Assembly (NCBI GenBank): GCA_027886185.1
Contig: WOAB01000233.1
Coordinates: 620,001 to 684,000 of the forward strand
Source of the DNA: Rheum nobile
Taxonomy: Eukaryota; Streptophyta; Magnoliopsida; Caryophyllales; Polygonaceae
DNA: 64,000 bases
Direction: 5' to 3'
Of this stretch, positions 43,800 through 55,537 are shown piece by piece. Position 1 is the stretch's first letter; each line of letters opens with the position of its first letter. The notes under the pieces are model-generated. The model saw nothing but the letters and a program-made list of their open reading frames with translations, was not told where the DNA came from and ran no database searches. Position numbers and translations under genes: made by a program.

Positions 43800-45125
43800 A
43801 TGGTGAATACAAGGAATACCATACGCGTTGGTGCTGGGCCAAGCAATCCAAGGCCAATCATAAGGGACGACCTAGACCGTGTAGAAGAACACGAGTCAAT
43901 GTCACAGAATAACCCTGGAGGCAATGGCCAAGCTTCGGCCAACGCTCTAATAGTTTTTGATGCAGCAGATGTTGCAGCTATTCGGGAGATTATGATGCAA
44001 GTACTTACCGAGGCTAGGCAACCTGCCGCACCACAGGCACAAGCTGTGCCAATTCCTCCAGTGGTTCCTAGATTTGAGGAGCCAGCTGTTTATGTACACC
44101 GAGATGAGGCGGTTAGGAAGAGAGGTGATTATGGTCGAGTGTTGAAGACCATTAACTCTTTGAGACCTGACCATTATGATGGCAAAGGAGAGCCAGTTAG
44201 AGCTGCTCATTGGTTTTCCCACATGGAGCGGTTGTTCCGCAACGTGGATTGCACCGAGGCTGAGAAAGTGCAAATAGCCTCTCTTCAGTTGAAAGAAGAA
44301 GCTAGTGAATGGTGGGAGAACACTAGGTTGGCTGATCGGGCTAATTTGAATTAGGCTATGTTCAAGACGAAGATGATGGACCGTTTCTTTTCCCGAGCTA
44401 TGAGGGACGAGAAGCACAAGGAGTTTATGCATCCTGAGACGGAGGGATTGAAAGTCGCTGAGCTTGCGACTAAGTTCAATCATTTGTTGCAATACGCTGG
44501 GTCGGATGTAACCAGCGAGGAGCAGAAGATCTGGCACTTCCATGAGTGGATGGGTCCAGATATTAAGCCATTGATGGTGCGTCACGGATGTTCTACTTTG
44601 GAGCAGTACGTGGATGCAGCCTATAAGCTGGAAGTGACTTTGGAAGAGTCAACCAAGAAGAGGAATCACCAGAAGTCAATGCAAGATCAATCTCAGGCGT
44701 GCGGATTTAAACGTCATGCGCCACCGTCTAACTTTGCTAAGTCAAGCAAGGCAAAGACAGAAATGACTCATGGAGGGTCGACACAACGATCGGGTCAGGA
44801 CCAGAGTCCGATTCGGTGTTATAATTGTGGTGCCGTTGGGCACAAGAACAGTATGTGTCAGAAGGAAAAGAAGGCATGCTTTGGCTGTGGAAAGTTTGGA
44901 CACTTGCAGAAGTTCTGTTGGCTGGAAAGGCAAAAAGGACTGGAGTCACAGCAAGGGTCTGCTAATCAGAGTAACCGGCCTGAGTATAAACCGGTAGAGG
45001 CTCCAAGTCCTTCGATGCAGACAACTGCACAAAATAAAGGGAAGGCCCCAGTAGCTTCTGGATGTCAAGGTCAACGTCTTTACGTGATACGTGAGGCGGA
45101 TGGGCCTGATGTTCCATTTGCTTAA
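43800..45125 (+). pseudogene. Element H gag, one nonsense codon
   Basis: Starts at the ATG at 43800 (MVNTRNTIRVGAG; MVNTRN is a common gag start in Tekay-type chromoviruses). Capsid domain: FDGKG-like LRPDHYDGKGEP, HWFSHMERLFRNVDC, VQIASLQLKEEASEWWE. A single TAG at 44352-44354 sits where this family usually has Trp or another residue, and the same frame continues with AMFKTKMMDRFF for 255 codons. Two nucleocapsid knuckles follow: CYNCGAVGHKNSMC and CFGCGKFGHLQKFC, both CX2CX4HX4C. It would form the RNA-packing particle. It ends at 45125 without protease or pol. Confidence 0.9.
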
Positions 45126-45493
45126 AGCTTTCTACTTTTGTTGTAGGTTGTAGGTTGTAGATTTGGGTGTTACCCAGTCTTTTGATTTGAATGGTTGTGT
45201 TAGTAAGTTTAAGAACGCAGCAAGGTTGTAAATCTTTTGTTGTAAATATTCTTGCTAATATAAATATTTGGTTTGAACCAAGCGTTTGTCAGATGTCTCG
45301 ATTACCATTCAGGGTGAAGTTTGAGACAGCTGCGTAGCAAGGTGTTACCTTTGGTACGAGTTTGTGCTCCAAGTTAGAAACCGAAGAGGTTACTTGGGAG
45401 ACTGAGACGGGTGTACTTAGATACTTTCCCTACTTGTTGTCGGCCTTGATAATGCAAGTTTCGGGGTCGAAACTTAAAATAAGGGGGTAGTAA
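45126..45493 (+). other. Element H 3' untranslated region and PPT
   Basis: Short non-coding stretch ending AAAATAAGGGGGTAGTAA before the LTR; AAGGGGG is the polypurine tract. It contains TTGATAATGCAAGTTTCGGG, which resembles the end-of-pol context, consistent with an internal deletion of pol. Confidence 0.7.
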
Positions 45494-47622
45494 TGTAACA
45501 CCCTGTAATTTTTAAGGGTATTTTGAATTATTTTAAAATTTTTCTTATGCCCGTTTTGCTAGACGGATTTAATTCAGTGAGTCTCGGACTTTCTGAAAAG
45601 GGTCTGAGCTCTGTAAAATTTTTCGAGCATTATATAATACAGTTGAGGTGTTTTCGGGGTTAATATATCGTTAATGTACGAATATATTTAACCCGGAGTT
45701 AATAAAATTAACCCAAGTTGAGTTCGGATAAGAACTAACGAAGTCGGCCTTTAAACCGCGACCGGCCGCGATCGCGGTTTCGCTGAAAACAGAGCTGGCT
45801 TCGTCTTCCTCGCGCAAGTGGCTTGGGGGAGATATTTTTGGGCTCGCAAGTGGCTCTTTTGCCTTGTCCCCTTGTCCCCTTCTTGTTTCCCATGAGGAGG
45901 CTCGGATTTGGGCTATAAAAGGGGTGAGAACCGGAGCTCTCTTTCTCTTCTTCTTCCTTCTTCTTTCTCCTCTGTTTCTCCTCTGTTTTTCACCATTGTT
46001 GAGCAGTTTTAGAGCTTCGTGAGAGGGAGATTTCGAGTGGTTCTTGAGTCGAGAAGGTGCTCCTGGGTGTTGTTGGAAGCTTTGAGGTGTTGGGAGATTG
46101 AACCATAGACAAATCGAAGGCAAACAAATCGGTTTGGGGATTTGATATCCAAGATCTGCTCTAGTTTTAGATCCCGGAACTAGACGTTGCTGAGCTTGAT
46201 TCGAAGTTGTCGGATCCAAGGCAAGTGGCGGTTCGCTCTTGCTCATCATTCCATACTTCAATTAATTATCAATTATTTTGTTGTTAATTAATTTGGGATG
46301 ATTTCTTGTTTATGTTGGGAACAGTTTTGATCAATTATTTGATAAAAGAAGTGCTGTTATAATAGGTTGTATATTGCTAGATACAGCGCTATTATGTTCA
46401 TAATGGTTTTGTTGTGGATTTTAAAGGTGAACTTCATATAAAAAGGTTATAATAGGTTGCATATACTGTTAGTGGCAACGCTATTTTTATATATATATAT
46501 ATAGATTGTTAGATCTATGATGTTGGCCTTGATGGCTTTGATTTGATATGATGTTGACTGTGTTGAACTGTTTAGTTAGCACGAGTATTCGTAGGGACGA
46601 TGGATGGAGGTCCAGTAGTTTCTTGATAATTAAATGGAGAAAAGGGCATTGAGACCCTAATACCATTGGTGAGTCATGACTAGCCTCTATACTCGGGTAT
46701 AGAGGTGGTGCACTTAGCTAGTGTCACAAATCTAGGGAGTATTCCCAAGGATCTCTCGTCTCGGGATGAGCAGATCATAAAAGTTTGTAACGTGATGTGT
46801 GTGTGTGTTGACATTTAATAAGATACGTGCCATGAGTATGCACATAATGAAAATGCCTTGACCATAATAATAAAGTGTCGTATGAGTAAGCACTTATTTA
46901 AAATGTTTGGCGAGTATTGAAGCTAGGCGCTAGTGCAGCTAGGAAAGATCGTCTTAGTTGTAGATCGCTCGAATGTGATACTGTGATTCTGTGATTGTGT
47001 GTATATTATAAATTAAGTTTTCCAACATTTGTCATTGTTTCCTTAAGGCTCATTTCATTTGGAGTCTTCTTTTGGGATTAATTGTTGTGAGACTCGGTCT
47101 CCAGAATCTTCTCTTGTTCATGCTGTTTTATATATTCTAGTAGGAGTATGATGGTTGACTAGCGTACTCGGTTATTATTCGAGGGATGATGAGTCTAACC
47201 TAATACGACTGCTTCGAACCACTCTGCTTTGTACCCTTGCGTAGTCTTTCATTAGACTGACCAACCGTTATATTCCTTGCATGGTTGGCTGGTGTCATCC
47301 GTCCGATTCGGCACATCAGGTGTGTTGAAGATCCGAGAAGGCTAGAACGACTATGAAGATGAACGGTGTTTTGACAAGTTGTTTTGTCGCTTTGTATTTA
47401 AAAGATTTCCGCTGTGCTATTTTGTATTTCTGATGAAATTGGGTCATTTTAGGAATCGTGTAATTCCGCGACCATGTGGTTTAATAAAAGTTATGATTTT
47501 AGTATTGTAACTATGTTTTAAGTCAGTTATGACGTCGGAAAAGCCTGGGGTGACTTCGGGGTTTACGTCTGGGGTCATCGGCAGTAACGCTTTCAAATGG
47601 GGTTAAATTTGGGGGTGTTACA
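45494..47622 (+). repeat. Element H 3' LTR
   Basis: Pairs with 41299-43421. It lacks one 10-bp dyad unit (motifs at 45756 and 45766 only) and has a short GCTAGGCGCTAGTGCA insertion near 46922 absent from the partner. Confidence 0.93.
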
Positions 47623-48211
47623 TCCGCTGCCGGGCCGGCGCCCGCGAAGCCACACCCGTGACCCCATACCCTTGTATGGAGGCTCTTATTCACGCGCCGC
47701 CCCTAGGCCCGTAGCCGGCTACGAGGGTCGCCTCCATTATGCTCATAGTTTCACCGAGTTCGACGTGGAGTCCTTTGGAGACTATGACGAGGAAGGCGCC
47801 TACGAAGGCTATGAAGAGACCTTTGAAGAGGAGGCTTGGGCGGATGTGAGCCACCGAGGATATGATCACGCCCAAGGCCAGCCCCGGCGCCCTCATGTTC
47901 CTAGCTGGCCCGTGAGCCATGGTTTAGGGGTGTCCTTCTACCCCTTCATCGGTTGCAACGATGGTGGTTCCGAGTTCTTGGCATGGGAGCGCCACACACG
48001 CTATGTCTTTGGCCGCTCGGGTTATGATGTTCGCGAGGAGGTGCGCATCGCCACTTGGTACTTCACCGACTATGCCCGTACGGTGGCCAAAGGTGCAAGA
48101 GTCCCTACGTCTCGGAGGCTTCCCGCCCATCCAAACTTGGGCTCAGCTCGTCTATGTCATGGCTCACCACTATGCCTCGAGATACACGCTAGCCAGCCCA
48201 AGTGCATGTGA
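47623..48211 (+). pseudogene. Element D gag, capsid-like part
   Basis: Resumes the gag frame after H: Arg/Tyr/Glu-rich N-region, then PHVPSWPVSHGLG, EFLAWERHTRYVFGRSGYDV and VRIATWYFTDYA, which fits the gypsy gag pattern (W-E-x-x-x-x-x-F ... A-x-x-F-x-x-x-A). A frameshift at about 48085 moves the sense into the next frame (PPIQTWAQLVYVMAHHYA). Element F encodes a clear homologue on the minus strand at 59573-58549. Confidence 0.8.
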
Positions 48212-49056
48212 ACGCGCCTTCCTGATGCTCAACCACCACATCTCCGACCATGACGCCCACGATGCCCGCGCCCCCGACAACCACCACATCTCCACAGCCA
48301 CGCCGCCCATAGCCCCATCGCGGCTCGCGCACCCGTCGGCCCCGATGCCCGTGCCCCCGACGGCCCCGATGCCCGTAGCTCCGCCGGCCTTGGTGTTCGC
48401 GCCTCAACCAGACACGGTGATCGAGGCCCCACCGCCAACAACGGTGATCGTGCACCTGCCGCTTACAGTGCCCACCACTCCATCAGCTCCAGTGCCCGAG
48501 CCCATGCCGCAACCGGTGCCCGTGCCTCTGCCGACATCGAAACCCGCACCGCTGTCGGCCTCGGCGCCTAAGCCTTTGCCGGCCTTGGTGCACGGGACTT
48601 CGATGATCCCGGTGCTCGAGCCACCACCGCCGACGGAGCCCGTGCCCACACTGGCCGCGGCGCCCCAGCCGCGGCCTCCAAAGGTGCCCACGCCTCCGCC
48701 GTGCCCGATGCCTGATCCCGCCGACGTAGCCGAGGAGACATACGCCTCCAAGGCCCACCTCACGGCCATCGGCCCTCCTCCACCGCCTGGCGCACTCATT
48801 CCTGGAGCGGCCCTCACCGTCCTCTTGGCGTCGCGCCTGTGCCTCACCGCTGAGGCGGGCGATACCTTGTTGGCGGCTCGGCTGGCCACGCCCTTGCCTC
48901 GGCCACTACTTGGTTGGCCGCCGCCCATAGCCGCGAGTAGCCCCTTGTCGCCTCTTGGCGGCTTCCCTTTGAGCCTACCCCATGGAGGCCGGCTCCCCAT
49001 GGTTGCACCACCGACGGAAGGCTACGCGTTGTCATCACCTTGGCCGGCGCCATTGT
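48090..49056 (+). CDS. Element D gag C-terminal Pro/Val/Ala-rich domain
   Basis: Front part of an open frame that runs 47961-50489. After GGFPPIQTWAQLVYVMAHH there is a long low-complexity stretch of Pro, Val, Ala, Thr (for example PMPVPPTAPMPVAPPALV) and then an Ala/Leu/Pro-rich part. GC content is much higher than in flanking DNA. Element F has a matching P/V/A-rich tail. Probably a disordered gag linker. No zinc knuckle is present. Confidence 0.6.
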
Positions 49057-50489
49057 TGCCCTCGGCGCGTCACACCCAAGATGAGACCCCCTTATCTCTT
49101 TACTCTTCTATGTCTTTGAGTGGCACATTACATGAGTTGCATGTCACCTCCTTGGATAGAGCACTTTGCATGTTGACTGGCTATTTTGCATTTAGGAATA
49201 TGTTCTGTTGTTTGCATTTTAGTTCCATACACCAATTCTTGTCCAAGAGACCTCACTTGTTGCATGTCATTCTCTCCATGTCTAAGTATGCTCATTGTCT
49301 AAATTGTTGTATCATGGGACACCTACTTAGACCTACAAGGGGTAGTGGGGTAACTTGTGCATGCATCCTTGCCTTTCATATAGAATTTGGACCTTGTGTG
49401 GCTCCTTTTTCCATTTTTCTTGATGGCTTAAGGGTGCCATATGACTATGATTGGCTTTTGGACTCATATGTTTTATTGTTGAATGCCCCTTGCTTTAGAG
49501 ATGTCCTTAGAATCCTTCACTATCCCGTGGTATCTAAGCATTCTTTTGAGGATAAGGATTACTCTCTCTTAGGGCGCACACTAGTCTTGCCTAGAGCCCT
49601 TCCTAGGCACCCATTAGAGGAGTCTTTTCATGTTGATTATGGCCCTTTGCGGATTATACCTAGAGCGCTTCCTTGGAACCCTTTGCATACGGAGTATCAT
49701 GTTGATTATGGACCTTTATGGACTGGCCATACATCCCTTCCTAGGTGCCTCATGTATAAGGTATTTCAGGTTGACTCGGCGCCTTTGAGGATAGCCGCAC
49801 AAATAGCCTCCTTAGGGCCCCTTTTCGTTCGGACCTCCCTCAGCTTGTCTATTGGTTTGTGGCCTCGTGCTTGGATGTTTGTCCCATTGATTTATCCTAG
49901 ATATCACCCTCCTGACCCTAGCATTCTTGTATCCTCTTATACCGTGCATTGGGTGGTTGTGTATCAAACTCTTGTAGTCGGGTGGCCAACTCCTAAGAAG
50001 GGGAGAGATTCTCTTTGGGTGCTACTAGTTCATCTCTCCTACATGGCCAATCACCTAGCTTATAGGATCTCACACATTGCCTTGAGGATGCCCACTATTT
50101 TCCCTTTCCACATATGGCCACCGGACCCAAGCCCTCCCATCACCTACCACATTAGGGATGCGCATGAACTGACCCCATCTCCCTCTTGGACCGTGCATAG
50201 GGCCCTTCGTAGAACCACCCCGGGGCATAGGATATTCTCATATCTTATTGTTGAGTTGCTTTGGTGTAGGAGCATGTCGACGGCTACCTTGCTTAGGGCC
50301 TTATTGGCACCTCCTTGGAGTACACATACCATGACGTTGGGAGCTCTTCCAACCCGTCTTATGGATGCCTACTTTCCTCATGTGCCACCGGTTCCTAATG
50401 ATGGCTTGCTTCCTGTGACATTGGTGCCTCTAGACGTCTTCACTTCATTCATGGAGGGTCCCAAATTTCATGATCAGGCGCTCACCTAA
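49057..50489 (+). CDS. Unrecognised long ORF extension in element D
   Basis: About 478 codons open in the same frame as the Pro-rich gag tail, ending at TAA 50487-50489. I do not recognise it. It is rich in Leu, His, Pro and aromatic residues, and contains three consecutive 23-25 residue repeats around 49590-49795 (RALPRHPLEESFHVDYGPL, RALPWNPLHTEYHVDYGPL, SLPRCLMYKVFQVDSAPL). No protease DTG, RT YxDD, RNase H or integrase motif is visible. It occupies the place of pol. It may be a non-coding region that happens to be open, or an accessory or env-like ORF. The end of the element (GAGGACAATTTGCCCTC) follows about 125 bp later. Confidence 0.45.
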
Positions 50490-50641
50490 TGGCTCATGCA
50501 TAAGAAGGGGAGCGAGCCCCCTTGGGTCATTCTCAATTGCTTTCCCATTGTGCTCACCCATGGAAGCCCTACATGGTGCCCCTCAAACCCCCCCGATCCT
50601 AGCAACAAATTGAGGACAATTTGCCCTCAAGAAGGGGAGAG
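50490..50641 (+). other. Element D 3' untranslated region and PPT
   Basis: Contains TTGAGGACAATTTGCCCTC and the polypurine tract AAGAAGGGGAGAG directly before the TG of the LTR. Element F has AAGAAGGGTAGAG in the same position. Confidence 0.85.
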
Positions 50642-51384
50642 TGATGAGTTCCACCTTGGCCCTTGGAACTCATCAAGCCAAGCCAAGGCCTCGTCTCCAA
50701 GGTCACCAAGGGCCAATCATGTATCGGCACCAAGGCACCTCCATGGCGATAGAGCCTAGCCTTCAGCCACCAAGACCCAACGCCTAGATGCCATGACAAT
50801 CAAGCGCCCGACGCTTCGACTCCAAGGCATTCTAGGCGCGCGTCTATATCCAAGCCTTATGGATTTTATCCTCTTTCCACTTTAATTAATTAATCATGTA
50901 TTTTACTTTCTATGTTGGGCGTGTGGAACCATTTGCATATGGGCTCCTAGCCCACCAAAACCCTTGACTATATAAGCCATCCTTGGCTTCCTTTGTAGGG
51001 GAGTTGAAGAATTAAAGAGTGGCATAGCCTAAGGTTGAGTTTATCTCCCTCTAGGCAGCAACTATCTTCTTTCAACTCAAGCTTTCAACATTCCAATCTC
51101 TCTTTCTCTCATCAAACTCGTTTCGATCTCTCAAGCTCACAAGCTTTCATTCAAACAAGGCAAGCTCGGCCAAGGAACCTCCAAGAGAGGTTCCCTTTGC
51201 ACTTCCACCGTCCACACCTCCTCTTGGCGCCTCCCATTGGTGACTCCTCTCCCCCACTGCCGAGAGCCCCTTCCAAGGGCTAGTGGAGACCATTCAAGCT
51301 CAAGGAAGAAGAAGAAGTCCTAGCTTGGACACGATCTAGCCCATTGGGAAGAAAAACCTCCTCTTGGGGATTTGATTCTCATCA
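50642..51384 (+). repeat. Element D 3' LTR
   Basis: 743 bp, partner of 39057-39799, with scattered substitutions. Ends TCTCATCA and is followed by GATGC of the target duplication. Confidence 0.94.
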
Positions 51385-51753
51385 GATGCCAAATCTGCTC
51401 AAGATGTTCCTCCATGTGAAAGAAATAACATGTGAATATTTGATCTCTTTGAATGCTTTGACTTCGATTAACTTAGAGAAATAGTCTGTCATGGCGAGCA
51501 TGAAGACGTGTTGGTCGGACGCAACCGGTATCTTATCGACAATGTCCATTCCCCATTTCATGAAAGGCCAAGGGGAAGAGATTGGATGTAGATCTTCAGA
51601 CGGCTGATGAGACACTCGGCCGTGTCTTTGGCATGTGTCACACTTTTTCGCATAGTTGATGGAGTCTTTCTTCATAGTGGGCCAATAATATCATGTGGTG
51701 TGAGCACGCAAAGCGAGGTTCCTTCCTACAGAATGGTTGCCACGTACAATTTT
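51385..51753 (-). pseudogene. Element E integrase, zinc-binding domain and start of core
   Basis: Minus strand: GNHSVGRNLALRAH, a TGA, then YYWPTMKKDSINYAKKCDTCQRHG, giving the HHCC zinc-binding pattern of gypsy integrase, then the core start with the first catalytic Asp in KWGMDIVDKIP. At 51385 the frame passes into element D and continues at 39056. At 51753 it is cut by element F, the upstream part being at 61878 onward. Integrase would insert element DNA; this copy has stops. Confidence 0.88.
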
Positions 51754-52559
51754 TGATGTGAATCAAACCTCCAACAGGAGGCCTTTCTTCACGGATTTGC
51801 TCGATCGTGGCTAAGAAAGCTTGGTCTTCTTCTCTTGGGTAGCATAGGAGTCTTCAATGGTGTTCTTGAGGAGATCTTGAAGTGTCTTGATGGCGGAAGC
51901 AATGGTAAAGCCTTCGAAGCTCCCTTGGAAGGAGAATGGCCAAGGGAACCTCAAAAGAGGTTCCTTGGCAAGCGTTTGTTTTGTTTGCAAAAACAAGATT
52001 GTTGTTTGGTGTTTGAATGATTTCGTGTGAAAGAAGGAGGAGAGAAAGAAGAGATTTAGAGTTGGAAGATATAGTGGAAGTCTTGGGGAGGTATTCCTCA
52101 AACCCAAGATGGATAATCCACTCTATTAATCTTTAACTGAGGTGACAAGGAAGCAAGTAAGGCATATAAATACTAGAATGCTAGGGTTTCGGCCACATGG
52201 CCTTGCTAAGCTAATGGGCCTATTGGGCTAGAAGTCCATGTACATATGGCTTCATACACCCAAAGAGATAATGCTAGAAATAAAAGACATCATACTAAAA
52301 ATAGAAGGATAAGATCCGAAGCTCGGATAGGCAAGACATCGGGCGTGCCAAGGAGGGTGTCGATGTCTTGAGTTCCATGGCATGTCATGGCGTCGATGAC
52401 TTCAATGTCTTGACGTCGAGGAGGTGAGTGGCGCCCAACCAAGTGTTGGCATTGGTGAGTGCCCGACGCTAAGGTTGCGAGGATCCGGCCAAGGCATCTT
52501 CGAGCCATCATCATTGATGGAAGTCAAGGGATGTTGGCATCCATCACCGGGACCCATCA
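51754..52559 (-). repeat. Element F 3' LTR (left copy)
   Basis: Plus strand TGATGTGAATC...GGGACCCATCA, 806 bp. TATA-like TATTTATAT on the minus strand near 52168. The frame at 51811-52107 is non-coding LTR sequence; the matching frame in the other LTR shows it is just a shared repeat. Confidence 0.92.
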
Positions 52560-52820
52560 CTCTACCCTTCTTTGCTTCTAAGCGTCCTTGCTTTGAGTGT
52601 GTAGGAAGTACGGGAAGTGGAGAAAGTGTGGTGGCGCGTCTCCCCTTTTTAAAGGTGAAGGTGGAGTGAGGGAGACCGCCACTAACACAAAGAAGCATGA
52701 GAATACAAGAGCCGTCGGGCGGCTCCTTGGGCACAACAATATGGAAGGGCTCATGGGCGATCCAATTGCATGGGTCCGGTGCCGGTGTCATGCCAAGAGG
52801 CGGTACATGGTCAAGGGCGC
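52560..52820 (-). other. Element F PPT and post-gag remnant
   Basis: Minus strand: a short stretch after gag (with ...DPCNWIAHEPFHIVV...) then the PPT. The long unknown ORF found in D is absent here, so F is more deleted than D. Confidence 0.6.
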
Positions 52821-54148
52821 TGATAGACGCTGTCGAGACGCCTAAACAAAATAATCCTAAACAAACCTAAACAAGTAGCAAAGGCAAGCAATGGTCGAAT
52901 CCCACAGGGAGGAAGTAATCTTTCAGAGTGCAAAGTTGTATGTCAAAGGTAACAAAGGGGGGAATTGGTTGATTGTTGTGAAACAAGTAAACAAAGCAAA
53001 GTAAACAAAACAAAAGGTTGAAATCAATTGGGGAAAACACTTAGCCAAACAAATATCCACCATTCATATGATTGATTGGTCCTAGGTTATCTCTATTCCT
53101 TCCTTTGATTATTCATTTCCCTATTCTGAATTAGTTACCAGTCCTACCAGTCCAGGCAACCCTAACTATTAAATAATCCCTACTAATCTTCAAGATTTAA
53201 TTCAATAGCAGCAAGAAGCATATGAATTAACCAGGATACATACAACACCACGACCCGCAGTATTTAACATATAATCAAATCTCTTTCATAATAAACTAGT
53301 CCTACCAGTCCTATAATATCATGGATGCTACAACGGATAAGGAATCTCAACCCGAAATATCCAAACCCTATCAATAGACAATTACTAATATCAACTAGTT
53401 GGCCAAACCAGTCAAATCAATAAGAATATGCTCCAGAGAAAAGATATAATCCAAAGGAATAGGAAATAGAGTTATAACCTCACAATCATGAATCAAATGA
53501 AGGCTTCAATTATCGGACTAAGCAAATGGTGCTTAGTTCTTCATAGTTCAAAGGAAAACAATGCTGAATGGAAAAACTCAATTGTAACGTGATATGGAAA
53601 CTAGGTTAAATAACCTAACCCTAAAACTAAAGTGAAAAGATAACGAAACAAATCCTAAAAGGAAATAAAATACTAAAATACGAAATACTAAAAGAAAATA
53701 AAGTCGGAAAATTAAAAGAATAAAGAACTTCGGAAAATCCTGCGTGGCTTCGCTCCGTGTCATTCCGCGATCGCGGAAAGAATTCCGCGGTCGCGGAAAT
53801 TGCATTGTTGCTCTCGACCTGCTTCGCTGGGGGATTTTCCGCGGTCGCGGAAAATTGTTGTTCTCGCTCCGTCTTTTCGAATTAGCCGCGATCTCTTTCC
53901 TTCGTCGCCCGCGGTCGCGGCATCTCCTTTCTTCTCCTTGTGTGGCTCTTTCTTCTACTCTTCCTTCGTCTCCTCAAGTGGTCTACTCCTCGTCTTCTGG
54001 ATGTCTTCGTTTAAGCTCCTCCAAACCACCATATCCACACTTCTTCTACCCAACTCCATATTCCATAATTGTGCTCTAAATCTATACAAATGGCACCTTA
54101 AACACCGGTAACAAATCTTAGATAAGCACTATAAAGTAGAGCTGATCA
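52821..54148 (-). repeat. Element C 3' LTR (left copy)
   Basis: TGATAGACGC...GCTGATCA. Its outer parts resemble the element A LTR. Dyad motifs occur at 53765 and 53785 (exactly 20 bp apart), about 53839 and 53919. One 20-bp unit fewer than in the right LTR. Confidence 0.93.
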
Positions 54149-55530
54149 AACTCCCCCATGCTTAAACCTTGCTCGTCCTCGAGTAAGCTAAAAGAAAACC
54201 TACTCCTTCAATCAAATCCCCAAGGTCTCAGAAAGCATAGAAAAATCATCCCCACTAAGAACTGCACCTAACATGAACTCCAAGGCACCAATACAATAAG
54301 CTCAACACAACATACAACACAACACCTCACCAAGCAAATCACACACACCCAAGCTTAAAGGAAAGCAGAGTACTTCCCCCAAGCTTATCCTGAACACCAT
54401 AGAGTGAATAAAATCTAATCCTAGCCTCCCATCTATCTTCTTATGCCTCCCAGAGTGACCTACCCGAATTCTCCTTATATCACATCTTCTTATGTCACCA
54501 CGCCAGGAAAAATGATGATTCCTAAAAATCACTTTTCTTTTTTTTACTCATTTTGCCAAGGCGCCCTTTCGGGTTTTCACCAAGCCACTCATTTCATTTT
54601 CCAATAGATGTGCTCACATATAACTCACATCACTCTTGACCAATTATTACCCTAGCCTAATGCTGGTCCAAGCCACCTACTTATTACCTAAGCCGCCCTT
54701 TTGGGTTTTCGACTTATCCCAGGATTTCTATTTTTGCCTTTTTTCAAATTTTTGGCTTTTTTCATTTTCTTTATTTTTCTCCTCAACGACATAGCAAGTA
54801 TAAAACCCTCCCTCATGCTTAAACATTGCATTGTCCTCGATGTAATGAAAGACAAAAAAGAATGAAGCACAGGGAAAAGCGGAAAGGTACTCACAACCGT
54901 CGCCGAGTTGGCTTGGACACGTACGTTGTTGCTGGCGGTAAACCATATAAGCACAGGTCTCTGGTGTTGTGCGGGTCTTCTTCAAATCAATAGTCTTCTT
55001 CACCATGCAACCAAAGGGGACCACTGTGGTGAGTAGTGGTATAGCAAAGATGTCGGGGTTGCACGGCCTTCAACGAACACATGGTGGAGCCCAGATATAA
55101 TCGTGGTGTGGGCTCTAGTGTTCCTCCTCCTCAGCTGTCAATGGTAGGGCCATCATCATTGCCAAATAATGTGTGGGGCTAATGTTTCCTCTGTGACAAC
55201 ATGATGCGCACCGTCTCACCATGGGTAACTCAGACATCTGACCTTCAGTAGAGCTTTTTTTTTTGATTTTTTTTTTTCGATTTCGATTTTTTTTTTCAAG
55301 TGCAGGGAGAAAGAGGACTTACATTGGTGATTCACACCGTCTTTAATTATGGTTCGGGCCTCCTTCCTACAGGTTAGTACAAATGCAAAAACAAAAACAA
55401 CGCAAAACGAGACTAGGCAAAATAAAACAATGAAAACTAAAGATGTGGAATGAAAAGACAGAAAAAAATACATACCTCGGGTTGCCTCCCGGACAACGCC
55501 TTAGTTATTGTCGTGGCTCGACATAGTGTT
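54149..55530 (-). other. Element C conserved non-coding block
   Basis: Very like element A's block: PPT CTCCCCCATGCTT (plus strand) at 54150, two CCCTTT(C/T)GGGTTTTC phrases (54563, 54697), a second purine tract and GCATTGTCCTCGATGT at about 54812-54845, and poly-T runs at 55256-55295. No gene. Confidence 0.7.
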
Positions 55531-55537
55531 CTTCCAC

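Larger units (their letters stand above)
41299..47622 (+). mobile_element. Element H: gag-only chromovirus-like LTR retrotransposon
   Basis: LTRs 41299-43421 (2123 bp) and 45494-47622 (2129 bp) differ at few sites, so the insertion is recent. They start TGTAACACC and end GGGGGTGTTACA. Flanks TCCGT/TCCGC differ by one base. The PBS matches initiator-Met tRNA. Only gag with two zinc knuckles lies inside; about 370 bp of non-coding DNA then leads to the 3' LTR. No pol. It belongs to the LTR superfamily of J and the solo LTR in A by shared end modules. Confidence 0.93.
39057..51384 (+). mobile_element. Element D: gag-only gypsy-type LTR retrotransposon
   Basis: 743-bp LTRs at 39057-39799 and 50642-51384 with a perfect GATGC duplication (39052-39056 and 51385-51389) that interrupts the E integrase. 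The PBS TTGGTATCAAAGG (tRNA-iMet type) follows the left LTR and the PPT AAGAAGGGGAGAG precedes the right LTR, so it reads on the plus strand. Coding content is gag plus a long unrecognised extension, with no protease, RT or integrase. Element H inserted into the 13th codon of gag. Confidence 0.94.

Noticed and set aside
48404..49000. Gly-rich minus-strand frame of 198 codons
   Set aside because: Mirror of the Pro-rich gag tail of element D.
51811..52107. 98-codon minus-strand frame, present again at 61129-61425
   Set aside because: The pair is explained by the two LTRs of element F; it has no domain and lies in LTR sequence.
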